Shown in pieces: positions 15,978 through 28,000 of a DNA stretch of 32,611 nt. Under the pieces are notes generated by a model, which saw nothing but the letters and a program-made list of their open reading frames with translations, ran no database searches and had not been told where the DNA came from. Within the stretch, counting starts at the first letter, position 1. The number at the start of each line of letters is the position of its first letter. Where the stretch lies: positions 1 to 32,611 of the forward strand of contig CANJRL010000016.1 in assembly GCA_947476675.1 (NCBI GenBank), given 5' to 3'. The DNA comes from Phycisphaerales bacterium. GTDB lineage: Bacteria > Planctomycetota > Phycisphaerae > Phycisphaerales > UBA1924. Made by a program: the position numbers and the translations under genes.

Positions 15978-16249
15978 TCCCGCAGACGCCTTCTCCGCAG
16001 CGGCGATCCGGCGCTGGGCCTTGGGGGGAGTCCGCACGCCGGATGAGTTGGCGTGCTCTTAGCGCAAGGGATCTACCTTCGCGAGAGGGCCGTGGCTATA
16101 AGGCTGTACCCTCGGGAGGTTCCTCTCGGGGAAAGAGCACGGCCCATGCAGATCCCGAACGCGTGGCGAGTCGCGGCCGCTGTGGTGCGCGCGTACGCGG
16201 TCGATGTCGCGTGGGCTGATCGTCGTCACTTCAGAAGGAGACCCCACGC

Positions 16250-18067
16250 ATGCGTACGACCTCTCTCCTGGCGATCGCCGGTCTTGCCATCGGAGCCGCG
16301 GCCACCGCGCAAATCAAGGGCCCCAGCACCGCCCAGACCCCCTACATGGTCCCCTCCGACCCGACCTCCGGCGTCGTCATCTACTCCGTCATCAGCAACG
16401 GCAACGGCTCGTCCACGCCCGACGAGACCTACACCAACCTCGGCACCGGCGTCGCCAACTCCTATCGCCTCGTCGGCATCCCCGACGGCCTGGGCGCCCT
16501 CGGCATCCCCGGCGAGGACAGCGCCAGCACCTTCACCGTTCTCTCCAACCACGAACTCGGCAACACCAGCGGCGTCGCCCGCCGCCACGGCAGCCGCGGC
16601 GCCCTGGTCTCCAAGTGGCGCATCAACCGCGAGGTCGGCACCCCGACCTTCCTCTCCGTCTCCGGCGGCGAGGACCTCATGAGGAGCGTCGCCCTCTGGA
16701 ACACCGGCTTCGGCTCCAACCCCACCGGCTACTCCGTCTTCAACTCCTCCGCGCAGATGCCCATCTACAGCAGCACCACCGGCGCGTACACCGCCGCGGC
16801 CTCGCCCTTCAACGGCTTCGGCCGCTTCTGCTCCTCCGACCTCGCCCGTCCGTCCGCCTACCGCTTCGGCGCGTTCGGCACGGATGAGCGCATCCTCCTG
16901 AACGGCGAGGAGATCGGCTCCTTCGGCCGCCCCTTCGCGCACGTCGTCACCGGCCCGGATGCCGGCAACTCCTTCGAGCTCCCCGAGCACGGCGACTACT
17001 CCTGGGAGAACAACCTCGCCTCGCCGTTCCCCCAGCTCAAGACCGTCTGCATCGGCACCGACGACAGCAGCCCCGGCTTCATCTCCGTCTACGTCGGCGA
17101 GAAGAAGGCCGCCGGCAACGACGTCGAGCGCGCCGGCCTCACCGGCGGCAATTTCTACATCTTCAAGCTGGTCAACGGCCAGACCTCCGAGACGCTCACC
17201 AACATCCTCGGCAACGGCGCCGTCAGCACCTCCGAGCGGTTCACGCTCCAGAACTTCGGCGATGTCCGCGCCATCCCGGGCAACACCCTCCGCGCCAACG
17301 GCAACGCCGCCGGGCAGATGAAGTGGGCCCGCCCTGAAGACGGCGCCTGGGATCCCAGCATCCCCGGCCGCTTCTATTTCGTCACCACCGGCAACGCCTC
17401 TGTCGGCGTCGACAACTCCCGCCTCTGGCAGATCCAGTTCGACGACATCACGAACCCCGCCGCCGGGGGCGTCGTCTCCATGCTCTTCGACGGCTCCAAC
17501 CTCGCCGGCACCCTCGCCGGCGGCTTTGTCTCCGCCACCGGCCTGACCAACGTCGTCCGCATGGACAACATCTGCGTCACCCGCTTCGGCGACATCGTCA
17601 TCGAGGAGGACGTCGGCAACGACCCCCGCCTCGGCCGCAAGTGGTTCTACCGCGTCGGCAACGACAGCCTGCTCGAGATCGGCATCCCCGACGCCGCCCG
17701 CTTCGCGACCGGCGGCGCCAGCTTCCTCACCATCGACGAGGAGACCTCCGGCGTCGTCGACGCCTGGGACGAGATCGGCCCGGGCTGGTTCCTCTTCGAC
17801 ATGCAGGCCCACTACACCATCGCCGGCGAGCTCGCCGAGGGCGGCCAGATCATGGCCATGTACCTCCCCCAGTCCCTGCCCTCGCCCGCCGCGTGCCCCG
17901 GCGACGCCAACTTCGACAGGCGCGTCGACTTCAGCGATCTCAACACCATTCTCAACACCTTCGGCCGCAATGGCGTCGGCATCCCCGGCGACCTGAACCG
18001 CAACGGCCTGGTCAACCTCGAGGACCTGAACACCGCCCTCACCAACTTCGGCGTGACCTGCCGGTAA
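16250..18067 (+). CDS. PhoX-like (DUF839) secreted protein with C-terminal dockerin-like module
   Basis: A 605-residue exported protein. The ATG at 16250 has AAGGAG 9 nt upstream and opens a short signal peptide (cleavage about 20). The body has features of the DUF839/PhoX beta-propeller family: SNHELG (99-104), a segment with FCSSDLARPSAYRF, PEHGDYSWENN, GTDDSSPG followed by a conserved strand, and WDPSIPGRFYF. PhoX enzymes are Ca/Fe-dependent alkaline phosphatases; whether this divergent member has that activity cannot be told, and some relatives are annotated esterase-like. The C-terminal 57 residues, beginning CPGDANFD, contain two EF-hand-like loops (DANFDRRVDFSDL and DLNRNGLVNLEDL) and end VTCR, matching the C-termini of the proteins at 3589-4554 and 25059-28577. 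Third codon positions are almost all C, suggesting high expression. Confidence 0.7.
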   Translation: MRTTSLLAIAGLAIGAAATAQIKGPSTAQTPYMVPSDPTSGVVIYSVISNGNGSSTPDETYTNLGTGVANSYRLVGIPDGLGALGIPGEDSASTFTVLSNHELGNTSGVARRHGSRGALVSKWRINREVGTPTFLSVSGGEDLMRSVALWNTGFGSNPTGYSVFNSSAQMPIYSSTTGAYTAAASPFNGFGRFCSSDLARPSAYRFGAFGTDERILLNGEEIGSFGRPFAHVVTGPDAGNSFELPEHGDYSWENNLASPFPQLKTVCIGTDDSSPGFISVYVGEKKAAGNDVERAGLTGGNFYIFKLVNGQTSETLTNILGNGAVSTSERFTLQNFGDVRAIPGNTLRANGNAAGQMKWARPEDGAWDPSIPGRFYFVTTGNASVGVDNSRLWQIQFDDITNPAAGGVVSMLFDGSNLAGTLAGGFVSATGLTNVVRMDNICVTRFGDIVIEEDVGNDPRLGRKWFYRVGNDSLLEIGIPDAARFATGGASFLTIDEETSGVVDAWDEIGPGWFLFDMQAHYTIAGELAEGGQIMAMYLPQSLPSPAACPGDANFDRRVDFSDLNTILNTFGRNGVGIPGDLNRNGLVNLEDLNTALTNFGVTCR

Positions 18068-18101
18068 GCCGCTGACCTCCGGCTATCTCCGTCCGCGCGC
18101 G

Positions 18102-18126
18102 AGCCCAGGGGCCCGATCCCTGGGCT
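18102..18126 (+). terminator. hairpin terminator after the PhoX-like gene
   Basis: A perfect 9-bp stem (AGCCCAGGG with CCCTGGGCT) and a 7-nt loop lie 35 nt after the stop codon at 18067, followed by ATTCTCT. The gene on the other strand ends 22 nt away, so it may act for both. Confidence 0.55.
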
Positions 18127-18148
18127 ATTCTCTGCGCGCCCGGGCGCC

Positions 18149-20950
<2,802 letters not shown>

Positions 20951-20956
20951 CGCGGC

Positions 20957-20962
20957 ACTCTA
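20957..20962 (-). promoter_or_regulatory. TAGAGT -10-like box of the glucosidase gene
   Basis: TAGAGT on the minus strand is followed by 6 nt and the ATG at 20950, with no Shine-Dalgarno. It faces a similar box 25 nt away on the other strand. Confidence 0.45.
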
Positions 20963-20987
20963 CCCCGCGCACGCCCGAGCGCACCGA

Positions 20988-20993
20988 TAGACT
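20988..20993 (+). promoter_or_regulatory. TAGACT -10-like box of the ECF sigma gene
   Basis: TAGACT is followed by 6 nt and the GTG start at 21000, with no Shine-Dalgarno, suggesting a leaderless transcript. Its -35 region would overlap the promoter of the divergent glucosidase gene. Confidence 0.45.
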
Positions 20994-20999
20994 TTCGCC

Positions 21000-21698
21000 G
21001 TGTCCGACACAACGACGACGCCCGCCATCGCTCCCGGCCCCGTCCCGGATCCCGCGCCGGATGACGGCGTGATCGTCGCCATGCTCCGCGATCCGGACGC
21101 CGTCGTCCGCTCGGTGGGCGGCGAGCGCCTCGTCAAGCAGTTCGGCCCGCGCATGTTCGCCGTCGCGCGGCGCTACTTCGACCAGGACGAGGACGCCTGG
21201 GACGCGGTCCAGGACGCCCTGCTGTCCGCGGTCAAATCGATCGACCGGTTCGACGCCCGGTCGCGGCTCAACACCTGGCTCCACCGCATCGTGGTCAACG
21301 CCTGCCTGATGCGCCTCCGGACCAAGCGCCGCCGACCGGAAACCTCGATCGAGGAACTGCTCCCGACCTTCATCGCCGACGGCCACGCCGCAAAACCCGC
21401 GGAGCCCTGGCGCCGCGCGGGGGAGAGCGGCATCGAAGCCAGCGAGGCCGCGGCGGTCGTGCGCCGCGCGCTCGAGCAACTGCCCGACGGTTACCGCGAA
21501 GTGCTCCTGCTCCGCGACGTCGAGGGGCTCGACACCGCGGAGGCCGCTGCCGCGCTCGACATCACGGAGAACGCCGTCAAGACCCGGCTCCACCGCGCCC
21601 GCCTCGCGCTCCGAGGCCTTCTGGATCCCCATTTCCGAGAGCCGTCGCACGCTCCTTCGCTCAAGATCGATCGCACCACCCAGAGCCTGCGCCCATGA
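21000..21698 (+). CDS. ECF-type RNA polymerase sigma factor
   Basis: A 232-residue sigma-70 family protein starting with GTG at 21000. Region 2 lies at about 41-110: LVKQFGPRMFAVARRYF, DAWDAVQDALLSAVKSIDRFD, then SRLNTWLHRIVVNACLMRLR. Region 4 lies at about 152-206: VRRALEQLPDGYREVLLLRDVEG, then the helix-turn-helix TAEAAAALDITENAVKTRLHRAR. The sequence is of the classic ECF type and quite different from the sigma factor at 5919-6590. It overlaps the next gene, a zinc-finger anti-sigma candidate, by ATGA, so the two are translationally coupled. The N-terminal 22 residues are Pro/Thr-rich and probably disordered. Confidence 0.92.
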   Translation: MSDTTTTPAIAPGPVPDPAPDDGVIVAMLRDPDAVVRSVGGERLVKQFGPRMFAVARRYFDQDEDAWDAVQDALLSAVKSIDRFDARSRLNTWLHRIVVNACLMRLRTKRRRPETSIEELLPTFIADGHAAKPAEPWRRAGESGIEASEAAAVVRRALEQLPDGYREVLLLRDVEGLDTAEAAAALDITENAVKTRLHRARLALRGLLDPHFREPSHAPSLKIDRTTQSLRP

Positions 21699-21937
21699 CC
21701 TGCCGCGAAGTGATCGACTTTCTGATGCGCTACATCGACGGGGACCTGCCCGAGGAGCAGCGGGCGCAGTTCGAGAAGCACCTCGGCCTCTGCCCGTGCT
21801 GCGTCAACTTCCTCGATTCCTACAAGGCGACCGTCCGCCTGGGCCGCGAGTGCTTCCATCAGGATGCGCCGCCCCCGACCGGCAAGGTCCCCGAATCCAT
21901 GATCGCCGCCATCGTCGAGGCCCTCAAGCACTCCTGA
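21695..21937 (+). CDS. soluble zinc-finger (ZAS-type) anti-sigma factor
   Basis: An 80-residue protein coupled to the upstream sigma gene by a 4-nt ATGA overlap. It carries the anti-sigma zinc motif: Cys3, then His29-x3-Cys33-x2-Cys36 within FEKHLGLCPCC, and the typical helix DFLMRYIDGDLPEEQRAQFE before it. There is no transmembrane segment, so it is a cytoplasmic anti-sigma factor; such soluble ZAS proteins often sense redox state or metals by losing zinc. Its length is normal for stand-alone ZAS domains. The target is almost certainly the sigma factor encoded just upstream. Confidence 0.88.
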   Translation: MTCREVIDFLMRYIDGDLPEEQRAQFEKHLGLCPCCVNFLDSYKATVRLGRECFHQDAPPPTGKVPESMIAAIVEALKHS

Positions 21938-21960
21938 GGCCCCCAGCCCGGGCACGCTGC

Positions 21961-21966
21961 TACATT
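21961..21966 (+). promoter_or_regulatory. TACATT -10-like box of the glycosyltransferase gene
   Basis: TACATT ends 8 nt before the ATG at 21975 and 24 nt after the anti-sigma stop codon. No Shine-Dalgarno precedes the ATG, so a leaderless transcript separate from the sigma operon is possible. Confidence 0.4.
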
Positions 21967-21974
21967 TGCGCTCG

Positions 21975-23240
21975 ATGCGCACCGTGCTGCTGATGCTCAG
22001 CCAGTGCCCGCACGATCCCGCCAGCGGCGCCGCCCGCGTCATGCGGACGGTGTGCGAACTGCTCGCCTCCCCCCCGTCCAACCGCTCCGGCAAGCCCCTC
22101 TACGAGCCCTCCCGGGTCGTCGCCGTCGCCACCACCGCCACCGAGGCCCGCGAGCCCCTCGACGCGCCCGAGTTCCTCCGCGAGGCCGGCCTCTCAATCC
22201 ATATTCAAGATCAGCCGGGGGCCCGCGTGATCACCGCCCTGTCTCCCGGCGGCGCCGAGTACCGCCTCCTCGACACCGGCCCCCACAACGCCTGGTCGTG
22301 GGAGCCGACCCACGAGGAAGCCTTCGAGCGCCTCTTCGCCCGAACCCTCGACCAGCACCGCCCGGACGCGCTCTTCTTCTTCGGCGAGCGCCAGGGCGAG
22401 GTGCGCCGCGCTCTCGCCGCTCGCGCCGCCGGCGCCGCCGTCGTCTTCGCGCTCCAGAACCTCGCCTACCACAACCCGCGCTCCTTCGACCACGTCGACG
22501 CGGTCATCACCCCCTCGAGGTTCGCCGCCGACGTCTACCGCCGGCGCCTCGGCATCGCGTGCACGCCGATCCTCCCGCCCATGGTCCTCGGCGACGTGCT
22601 CGTGCCCCCGGCCGACCGCGCCCCCGACCGCCTCGTCTTCGTCAACCCCGTCCCCGAGAAGGGCCTGATGCTCTTCATCGCCCTCGCCGACCTGCTCGGC
22701 GAGCGGAGGCCCGACATCCGCATCCTCCTCATCGAGTCGCGCGGCGGGGCCGACGACGTGCTCCGCGCAGCCGCCTCCGCCGGCGTTGACCTCGCCCGCC
22801 ACCCCTCCATCGAGTTCGCCCGCCGCGTCCCGCGACCGCGCGACTTTCTCGCCGTCGCCCGCGCCCTCATCGCCCCCTCGATCGTCGAGGAAACCGCCGG
22901 TCTCGTCGTCGGCGAATCGCTGGTGAACGGGATCCCGCCCATCGTCTCGCCCCGCGGCGCTCTTCCCGAAACCGCCGGCGCCGGAGGCTTCGTCCTCCCT
23001 CTGCCCCCCGCGCTCCTCCGCGACCCCCACGCCGCCCTTGCCGCCGCCGATGTCGCCCCCTGGGCGGCGCTCGTCGAGCGCCTGTGGGACAGCCGCTCCT
23101 TCTATGACCAGTGCGCTGCCCGCGCCAAGACCGCCGGGAAGCCCTGGCTCCCCGCCGCCGTCGCGCCGCGCTACGCCGAGGTCTTCGCCTCCGCGCGCCG
23201 CGGCGCCGGGGTCTTTGCTGGCCCTCCCGCCAACCCCTAG
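21975..23240 (+). CDS. GT4-type glycosyltransferase
   Basis: A 421-residue glycosyltransferase of the GT-B fold, resembling family 4. I choose the ATG at 21975 over an in-frame TTG nine bases upstream. The N-terminal Rossmann half opens VLLMLSQCPHDPASGAARVM, the usual acceptor-side loop, and includes VDAVITPSRFAADVYRRR, typical of the hinge region. The C-terminal half contains VFVNPVPEKGLMLFIALADLL (donor-side start), and IVEETAGLVVGESLVNGIPPIVS with a Glu-x7-Glu-like arrangement characteristic of GT4. No membrane segment is present. The sulfotransferase gene follows after 54 nt, so the pair may build and sulfate a glycan or cell-surface polymer. The sugar and acceptor are unknown. Confidence 0.8.
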   Translation: MRTVLLMLSQCPHDPASGAARVMRTVCELLASPPSNRSGKPLYEPSRVVAVATTATEAREPLDAPEFLREAGLSIHIQDQPGARVITALSPGGAEYRLLDTGPHNAWSWEPTHEEAFERLFARTLDQHRPDALFFFGERQGEVRRALAARAAGAAVVFALQNLAYHNPRSFDHVDAVITPSRFAADVYRRRLGIACTPILPPMVLGDVLVPPADRAPDRLVFVNPVPEKGLMLFIALADLLGERRPDIRILLIESRGGADDVLRAAASAGVDLARHPSIEFARRVPRPRDFLAVARALIAPSIVEETAGLVVGESLVNGIPPIVSPRGALPETAGAGGFVLPLPPALLRDPHAALAAADVAPWAALVERLWDSRSFYDQCAARAKTAGKPWLPAAVAPRYAEVFASARRGAGVFAGPPANP

Positions 23241-23294
23241 CATCGGCCCCGCGCTCCGCGATACGCCGCCGCGGCCCCACGTCGAAAGGCCCCC

Positions 23295-24917
23295 ATGTCC
23301 GTCCTTGCACGCTCGCTCGAAAACGCCGTCGGCCTGCACAAGAGCGGCAAACTCGCCGAGGCGGAAACCATCTATTCCTGGGTCGCCTCGCAGACGCGCA
23401 CGCCCCAGGACCGGGCCATGGCCCTTCACCTCCTGGCCCTCTGCAGGGCCGGCCAGGGCCGCGCCGACGACGCCGTCGCCACCTTCCGCGAGTGCATCGC
23501 CTCCGACCCCGCGAACCCCCAGTTCCCCGACGCGTTCGGCGGCATGCTCATGAACCTCAAGCGCTACGACGAGGCCGCCGAGGCGTACGCCGCCGTCGTC
23601 CGCCTCGCGCCCCACGCCCTCCCGGCCTACATCAACCTCGGCAACGCCCTCATCAACGCCCGCGACTACCCCGGGGCGGTCAAGGCCTTCGAGGCCATCC
23701 TGCGCACCGACCCCAACCACGTCGCCGCGCTCTCGTCCCTGGCCTTCCTCGCCGAGCGCATGAGCGACCGCGCCAAGGCCCGCGCCTATTGCGAGCAGGC
23801 CCTCACGCTCGCGCCCGGGAGCGCCGAGGCCAACATCCTCATGGCCCGCCTCGACCGCCGCGACAACCGCAACGAAGTCGCCAAGGAACGCCTCGAGCGC
23901 ACCATCCCCACCTGCCAGAACGCCCGCGACTTCGGCCGCGCCGCGGTCGAACTCGGCTTCGCGCTCGATGCCCTCGGCGATCACCGCCGCGCCTTCGAGG
24001 CCTTCGCCCAGGGACAGAAGGCCCTCTACTCCATCATGGACCCGCGCCAGCGCGACAAGGCCGCCGCAACCATCGTCATCGAGCGGTGCCGCGAGGTCAT
24101 CACCCCCCAGCGCGTCGCGGCCTGGCCCGCCCCCCGGCCCGACGGGCTCCCGTCCCCGGCCTTCCTCGTCGGCTTCCCGCGCTCCGGCACCACGCTCATG
24201 GAGCAGATGCTCGCCTCCCACCCCCGCATCCTCACCACCGAAGAGGTCTCCGTCCTCTACCGCGTCAAGGCCGACATCCCCTCCATGGTCGCCCTCAGGA
24301 ACCCCTACCCCGAGGCCCTCGACGACTTCACCCCCGACGAGGTCGCCCGCATGCGCGCCCGCTACTGGGACGACGCCAGGAAGATCTTCGGCGACCGCCT
24401 CGCCGGCAAACGCCTCGTCGAGAAGCACCCCCTCACCCTCGTCGACCTGCCCCTCGTCAGGCGCCTCTTCCCCGACGCCCCCGTCATCGTCGCCCTCCGC
24501 GACCCCCGCGACGCGTGCCTCTCCGCCTTCATGCAGGACTTCGACCGCGGCACGCCGCACTTCTACGACCTCGGCTGGACCGCCGAGTACTACGACGCCG
24601 TCATGGGGCTCTGGCTCCTCTACAAGTGCGCCCTGGGCATGAACGCCCTGGAACTGAAGTACGAGGACCTCGTCGCCGAGCCGGAGAAGCACGCCCGCGC
24701 CATGGTCGCCATCCTCGGCGAGGCCTGGGACGACAGCGTCCTCCGCTTCTTCGCCCCCGAGCACCGCCGCTACGTCACCACCCCCTCCTACGCCGACGTC
24801 GCCCGTCCCGTGTACGCCTCCTCGGTCGGGCGATGGAAGAACTACGAGCCCGAGGTCGAGGGCCTGGCGCCGCTGCTCAGCCCCTACGCCGAAGCCTTCG
24901 GCTACGAGCGCGGCTGA
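23295..24917 (+). CDS. TPR-repeat sulfotransferase
   Basis: A 540-residue two-domain protein. Residues about 1-270 are tetratricopeptide repeats (for example AMALHLLALCRAGQGRADDA, a repeat around 90-120, and AYINLGNALINARDYPGAVK). Residues 285-540 form a PAPS-dependent sulfotransferase domain: the 5'-phosphosulfate loop GFPRSGTT (293-300), LVEKHPLTL (374-382), and the 3'-phosphate motif RDPRDACLS (402-410). The domain transfers sulfate from PAPS to a hydroxyl or amine. This TPR-sulfotransferase architecture is common in planctomycetes and proteobacteria. AAAGG lies 5-6 nt before the ATG at 23295, and a TAGCAT hexamer overlaps the stop codon of the glycosyltransferase, so it may have its own promoter. 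A tyrosylprotein- or glycan-sulfating role is possible; the acceptor is not known. Confidence 0.88.
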   Translation: MSVLARSLENAVGLHKSGKLAEAETIYSWVASQTRTPQDRAMALHLLALCRAGQGRADDAVATFRECIASDPANPQFPDAFGGMLMNLKRYDEAAEAYAAVVRLAPHALPAYINLGNALINARDYPGAVKAFEAILRTDPNHVAALSSLAFLAERMSDRAKARAYCEQALTLAPGSAEANILMARLDRRDNRNEVAKERLERTIPTCQNARDFGRAAVELGFALDALGDHRRAFEAFAQGQKALYSIMDPRQRDKAAATIVIERCREVITPQRVAAWPAPRPDGLPSPAFLVGFPRSGTTLMEQMLASHPRILTTEEVSVLYRVKADIPSMVALRNPYPEALDDFTPDEVARMRARYWDDARKIFGDRLAGKRLVEKHPLTLVDLPLVRRLFPDAPVIVALRDPRDACLSAFMQDFDRGTPHFYDLGWTAEYYDAVMGLWLLYKCALGMNALELKYEDLVAEPEKHARAMVAILGEAWDDSVLRFFAPEHRRYVTTPSYADVARPVYASSVGRWKNYEPEVEGLAPLLSPYAEAFGYERG

Positions 24918-24958
24918 GCCGGCCCGCCGCGCGTTCCCCATCGATCCTCGCAAAAAGA

Positions 24959-24988
24959 CGGCCCGCCCGGGTTTCCCCAGGCGGGCCG
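24959..24988 (-). terminator. intrinsic terminator of the subtilase gene
   Basis: A perfect 9-bp stem (CGGCCCGCC with GGCGGGCCG), which can extend inside with GGG/CCC after one mismatch. On the minus strand it is followed by TCTTTTTGC. It lies about 70 nt after the stop at 25059, and about 40 nt after the convergent sulfotransferase gene. Confidence 0.75.
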
Positions 24989-25058
24989 CTGCTTCCCTCA
25001 CTCGTGAGGACCGTGGTGGGCGCCGGCGCTGTGAGGCGCGCCGGCGCTTCCGATGGCG

Positions 25059-28000
25059 TTACGGGCAGGTCGTCCCGAAGACGCCCAGGACGATGTTGAG
25101 GTCGGCGAAGGTCACCGCGCCGTCATGGTCGACGTCGCCGGGCAGGCCGACGCCGGTCTGGCCGAAGGAGCCCAGAATGATGTTGAGGTCGTTGAAGGTG
25201 ACCATGCCGTCGCCGTCGATGTCGGCCGGGCACGGCGCGCGGCAGGCGGAAAGCCCGATGAAGTTGGACTGGAAGAAGGGGTTGGGGACGTTCGTCCGGT
25301 TGGAGAGCCCGACGATGCCGTCCGTCGCCGTGAGGCCGCGGTAGGAGATCATGATCCGCCCGTCGAAGAACATCTGGATCTGGAAGGTGTTGCTCGAGCC
25401 ACTCGCGCTGAACTGCGGCACGTTGAGCCACGTCACCACCACGCTGTCGGCCAGTTGCGCGTAACGCACCGACGACGGCGACAGGACGTTCAGGTCGCGG
25501 AACAGGCCCGAGACGCGCGGCTGCGTGAAGTGAGCCGCGAGCGAGGGCGTGTAGGTGACATCGCTCGCCGTGAAGGTGATGTAGCCGTTCGTGCCGACCC
25601 AGAAGTTGGTGCGGGGGGTCCCGTAGAGGCGGACGGCCGCGCCCCCGCTCAGGGTCACCGCGCTCGATCCGTCGTCATTGTTCGGCGTGAACGCCAGCGA
25701 GGCGTGATTGGTCGGCTCGACCGGCAGCGCCGAGTTGTCGGTGATGCAGGCGGCGTAGTAGTCGTTCGATCCGTTCGGCCGGAACGTGATCGTCTTGTTC
25801 GACAGGTTCAGGTTGTTCGTGCCGCTGACGAACTGCTGCGTGAAATAGTTCGGCACCGCGGTCGTGCTGAAGGTGAAGCACGAGCCGCCGTTGTTGGCGA
25901 TCGCCGTGTTGCCCGCGGCGTCGGTCGCCGTCAGGTTGAAGTAATACGCGGTGTTCGGGTTGAGCCCCGAGATCACGTACGAGTGCGAGGTCGAGGGAGC
26001 GGCGCCGTTCAGCGTCGTGCCCAGCGAGCCGCACGCCGCGCCGTAGGAGAGCGTGTCCGTCGCGTTCTCGTTGGTCGTGAAGGCCACGGTCGCGGTGTCC
26101 GGCCCGATGGCCGACACCTGCACGTTGCTGATCACCGGCGCCGCGCAGTCCACGGTCGCCGTCGCGATCCGCGGCAGGTTGCTCCCGCCCGGGCTGCTCG
26201 CGTCGATGTAGGTGAGGGTGATGGTGTCGCCGTTGTTGGCGATCAGCGCCGCGCCCGAGCCGGAAGGCCCGGTCGCGACCGTCGCCTGGAACAGCGAGGT
26301 GTTCGCGCCGGTCTCGGTCAGCACCACGGGAATCCCCGCCGGGTTGCTCGTGCTCGCGAGGTTCACCGTCACCGTCTCGGGGACGTTGGGATTGGTGTTC
26401 AGGTCGCAGTCGGTCACGCGGCAGATGACCGCCGCCCCGCACGGGTACACCTGCTTGTCCAGACTCGCGACGCCCGTGCTCGTGCAGTTCACCAGCGTGC
26501 CCGAGGCCGCCAGGGAGAACGACTGCGGGCCCTGCGGCACCGCGGTCCCGGCGATCTCCACGCGCCACGTCCCGGGAACCGGGTTCGCGACGAACACCTG
26601 CTCCATGTTGTTCCTGTGGTCTTCCTGGGTCTGCACCGCGTTGGCGTTCGGGCTCGCGGGGTTCAGCGTCCAGGGGAACCGGCGCACGCCGTTCGGATCG
26701 AAGACCCTGAGGTCGAGGTCGTTGACCAGGGCGACGCTCACCAGCGACGCGGCGGGATAGTCGTCCCACGCCAGCGTCGCCTTGAACGCCGGGTCGCCCG
26801 GATTGACGATCACGAAGACCGATGTGGTCGAGCCCTGCGTCGCGGAGCCCTCGATGAAGTTGCGGGTGCCGGGGCTCCCGCCGCGCATGAAATCGATCGC
26901 CGGCTGGATGCGCACCGAGCCGTACCCCGTCTTGTAGTCCGGGCCGGGGTTGCCGACGTCCGCCGCGGTGTGGGCCAGCACGGCCTTGATCGTCGAGTTC
27001 AGCGGGTCCGGGCGGCTCGGGTTCTGGGCCCGGAAGTCCTCGAGCATCAGCGCCACCAGGCCGGTCACCGTCGGCGTCGCCATGGATGTGCCGCAGAGCA
27101 CCGCGTACGCGGTGTCGCTCGTGTTCGTCGTCGAGGTGACGCCCGAGTCGTTGGTGCCGATACCGTCGACGCCGTTCTGGCACCCCGTCGACGAGACGTC
27201 GGGCTTGAGCCGCCCGTCGTCCGAGGGGCCCCACGAGGTGAACGAGGTGATCGAGTCGTCGTTGGAGTTCAGCGCCCCGACGACGATCGCGTTCTTGTTG
27301 TTCGACGGGGGCGCGGTGGTGTAGAACCCGCCGTTGCTCCCCTGGCAGGCCGTGCTCTGCCGCTCGTTGCCCGCGGCCCAGCAGATCCGCATCGGCCCGC
27401 CGGCCTGGCCCCTCACGATGCCGTCGATCAGCGCATCGGTCGTCGCGTAATCGCCCAGCCACGAGCACGGGTTGCCGTTGGTCGAGGTGTTGTTGCCGAT
27501 CGAATTGTTGGCGACCACGCAGCCCAGGCCCACCGCCGTGGTGTAGTCCTGCAGCATGTCGCCGGGGTTGGTGTACAGGAAGTCGTTCCCGCCGCTCCAC
27601 TGGAACCCGAACACGTTCAGCGTGACGCCCGGCGCCATGCCCCGGTTGGTCCCGCCACTGGCCGCGCCCGAGCCGCCGACCGTGCCCGAGACGTGCGTCG
27701 TGTGGCCCGACACCGCGGTGCTGTCTCTGTTGGTCAGGCGCCCGCCGAAATCCTGGTGCGTCGCCCGCGCCGTCCCGCCGTCGTAGATCATCACCTTCAC
27801 GCCGGCGCCCGACAGGTTGTAGGGCGCGGCCTGCACGATGTTCGCCCCCGTCCGCCAGCGGTTCGAGGGGTTGCGCGTCTCGTCGAACTGGGGCTTGGCC
27901 GCTTCCAGCCACAGCACCGAATCATCCGCCGCGAATGCCTTGGCCCGCGACAGCGGGATCTCCACCACGTACGCGTTCAGCGGCGCGATCGGCGACACCA

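Noticed and set aside
16226-17812. A 528-codon minus-strand frame opposite the PhoX-like gene
   Set aside because: Repetitive GDEVA-type composition without motifs; the + strand gene has a signal peptide, Shine-Dalgarno and dockerin-like tail.
22194-25001. A 935-codon minus-strand frame opposite the glycosyltransferase and sulfotransferase
   Set aside because: Gly/Glu/Val-rich low-complexity translation, as expected from antisense of GC-rich genes; it spans two recognisable genes.
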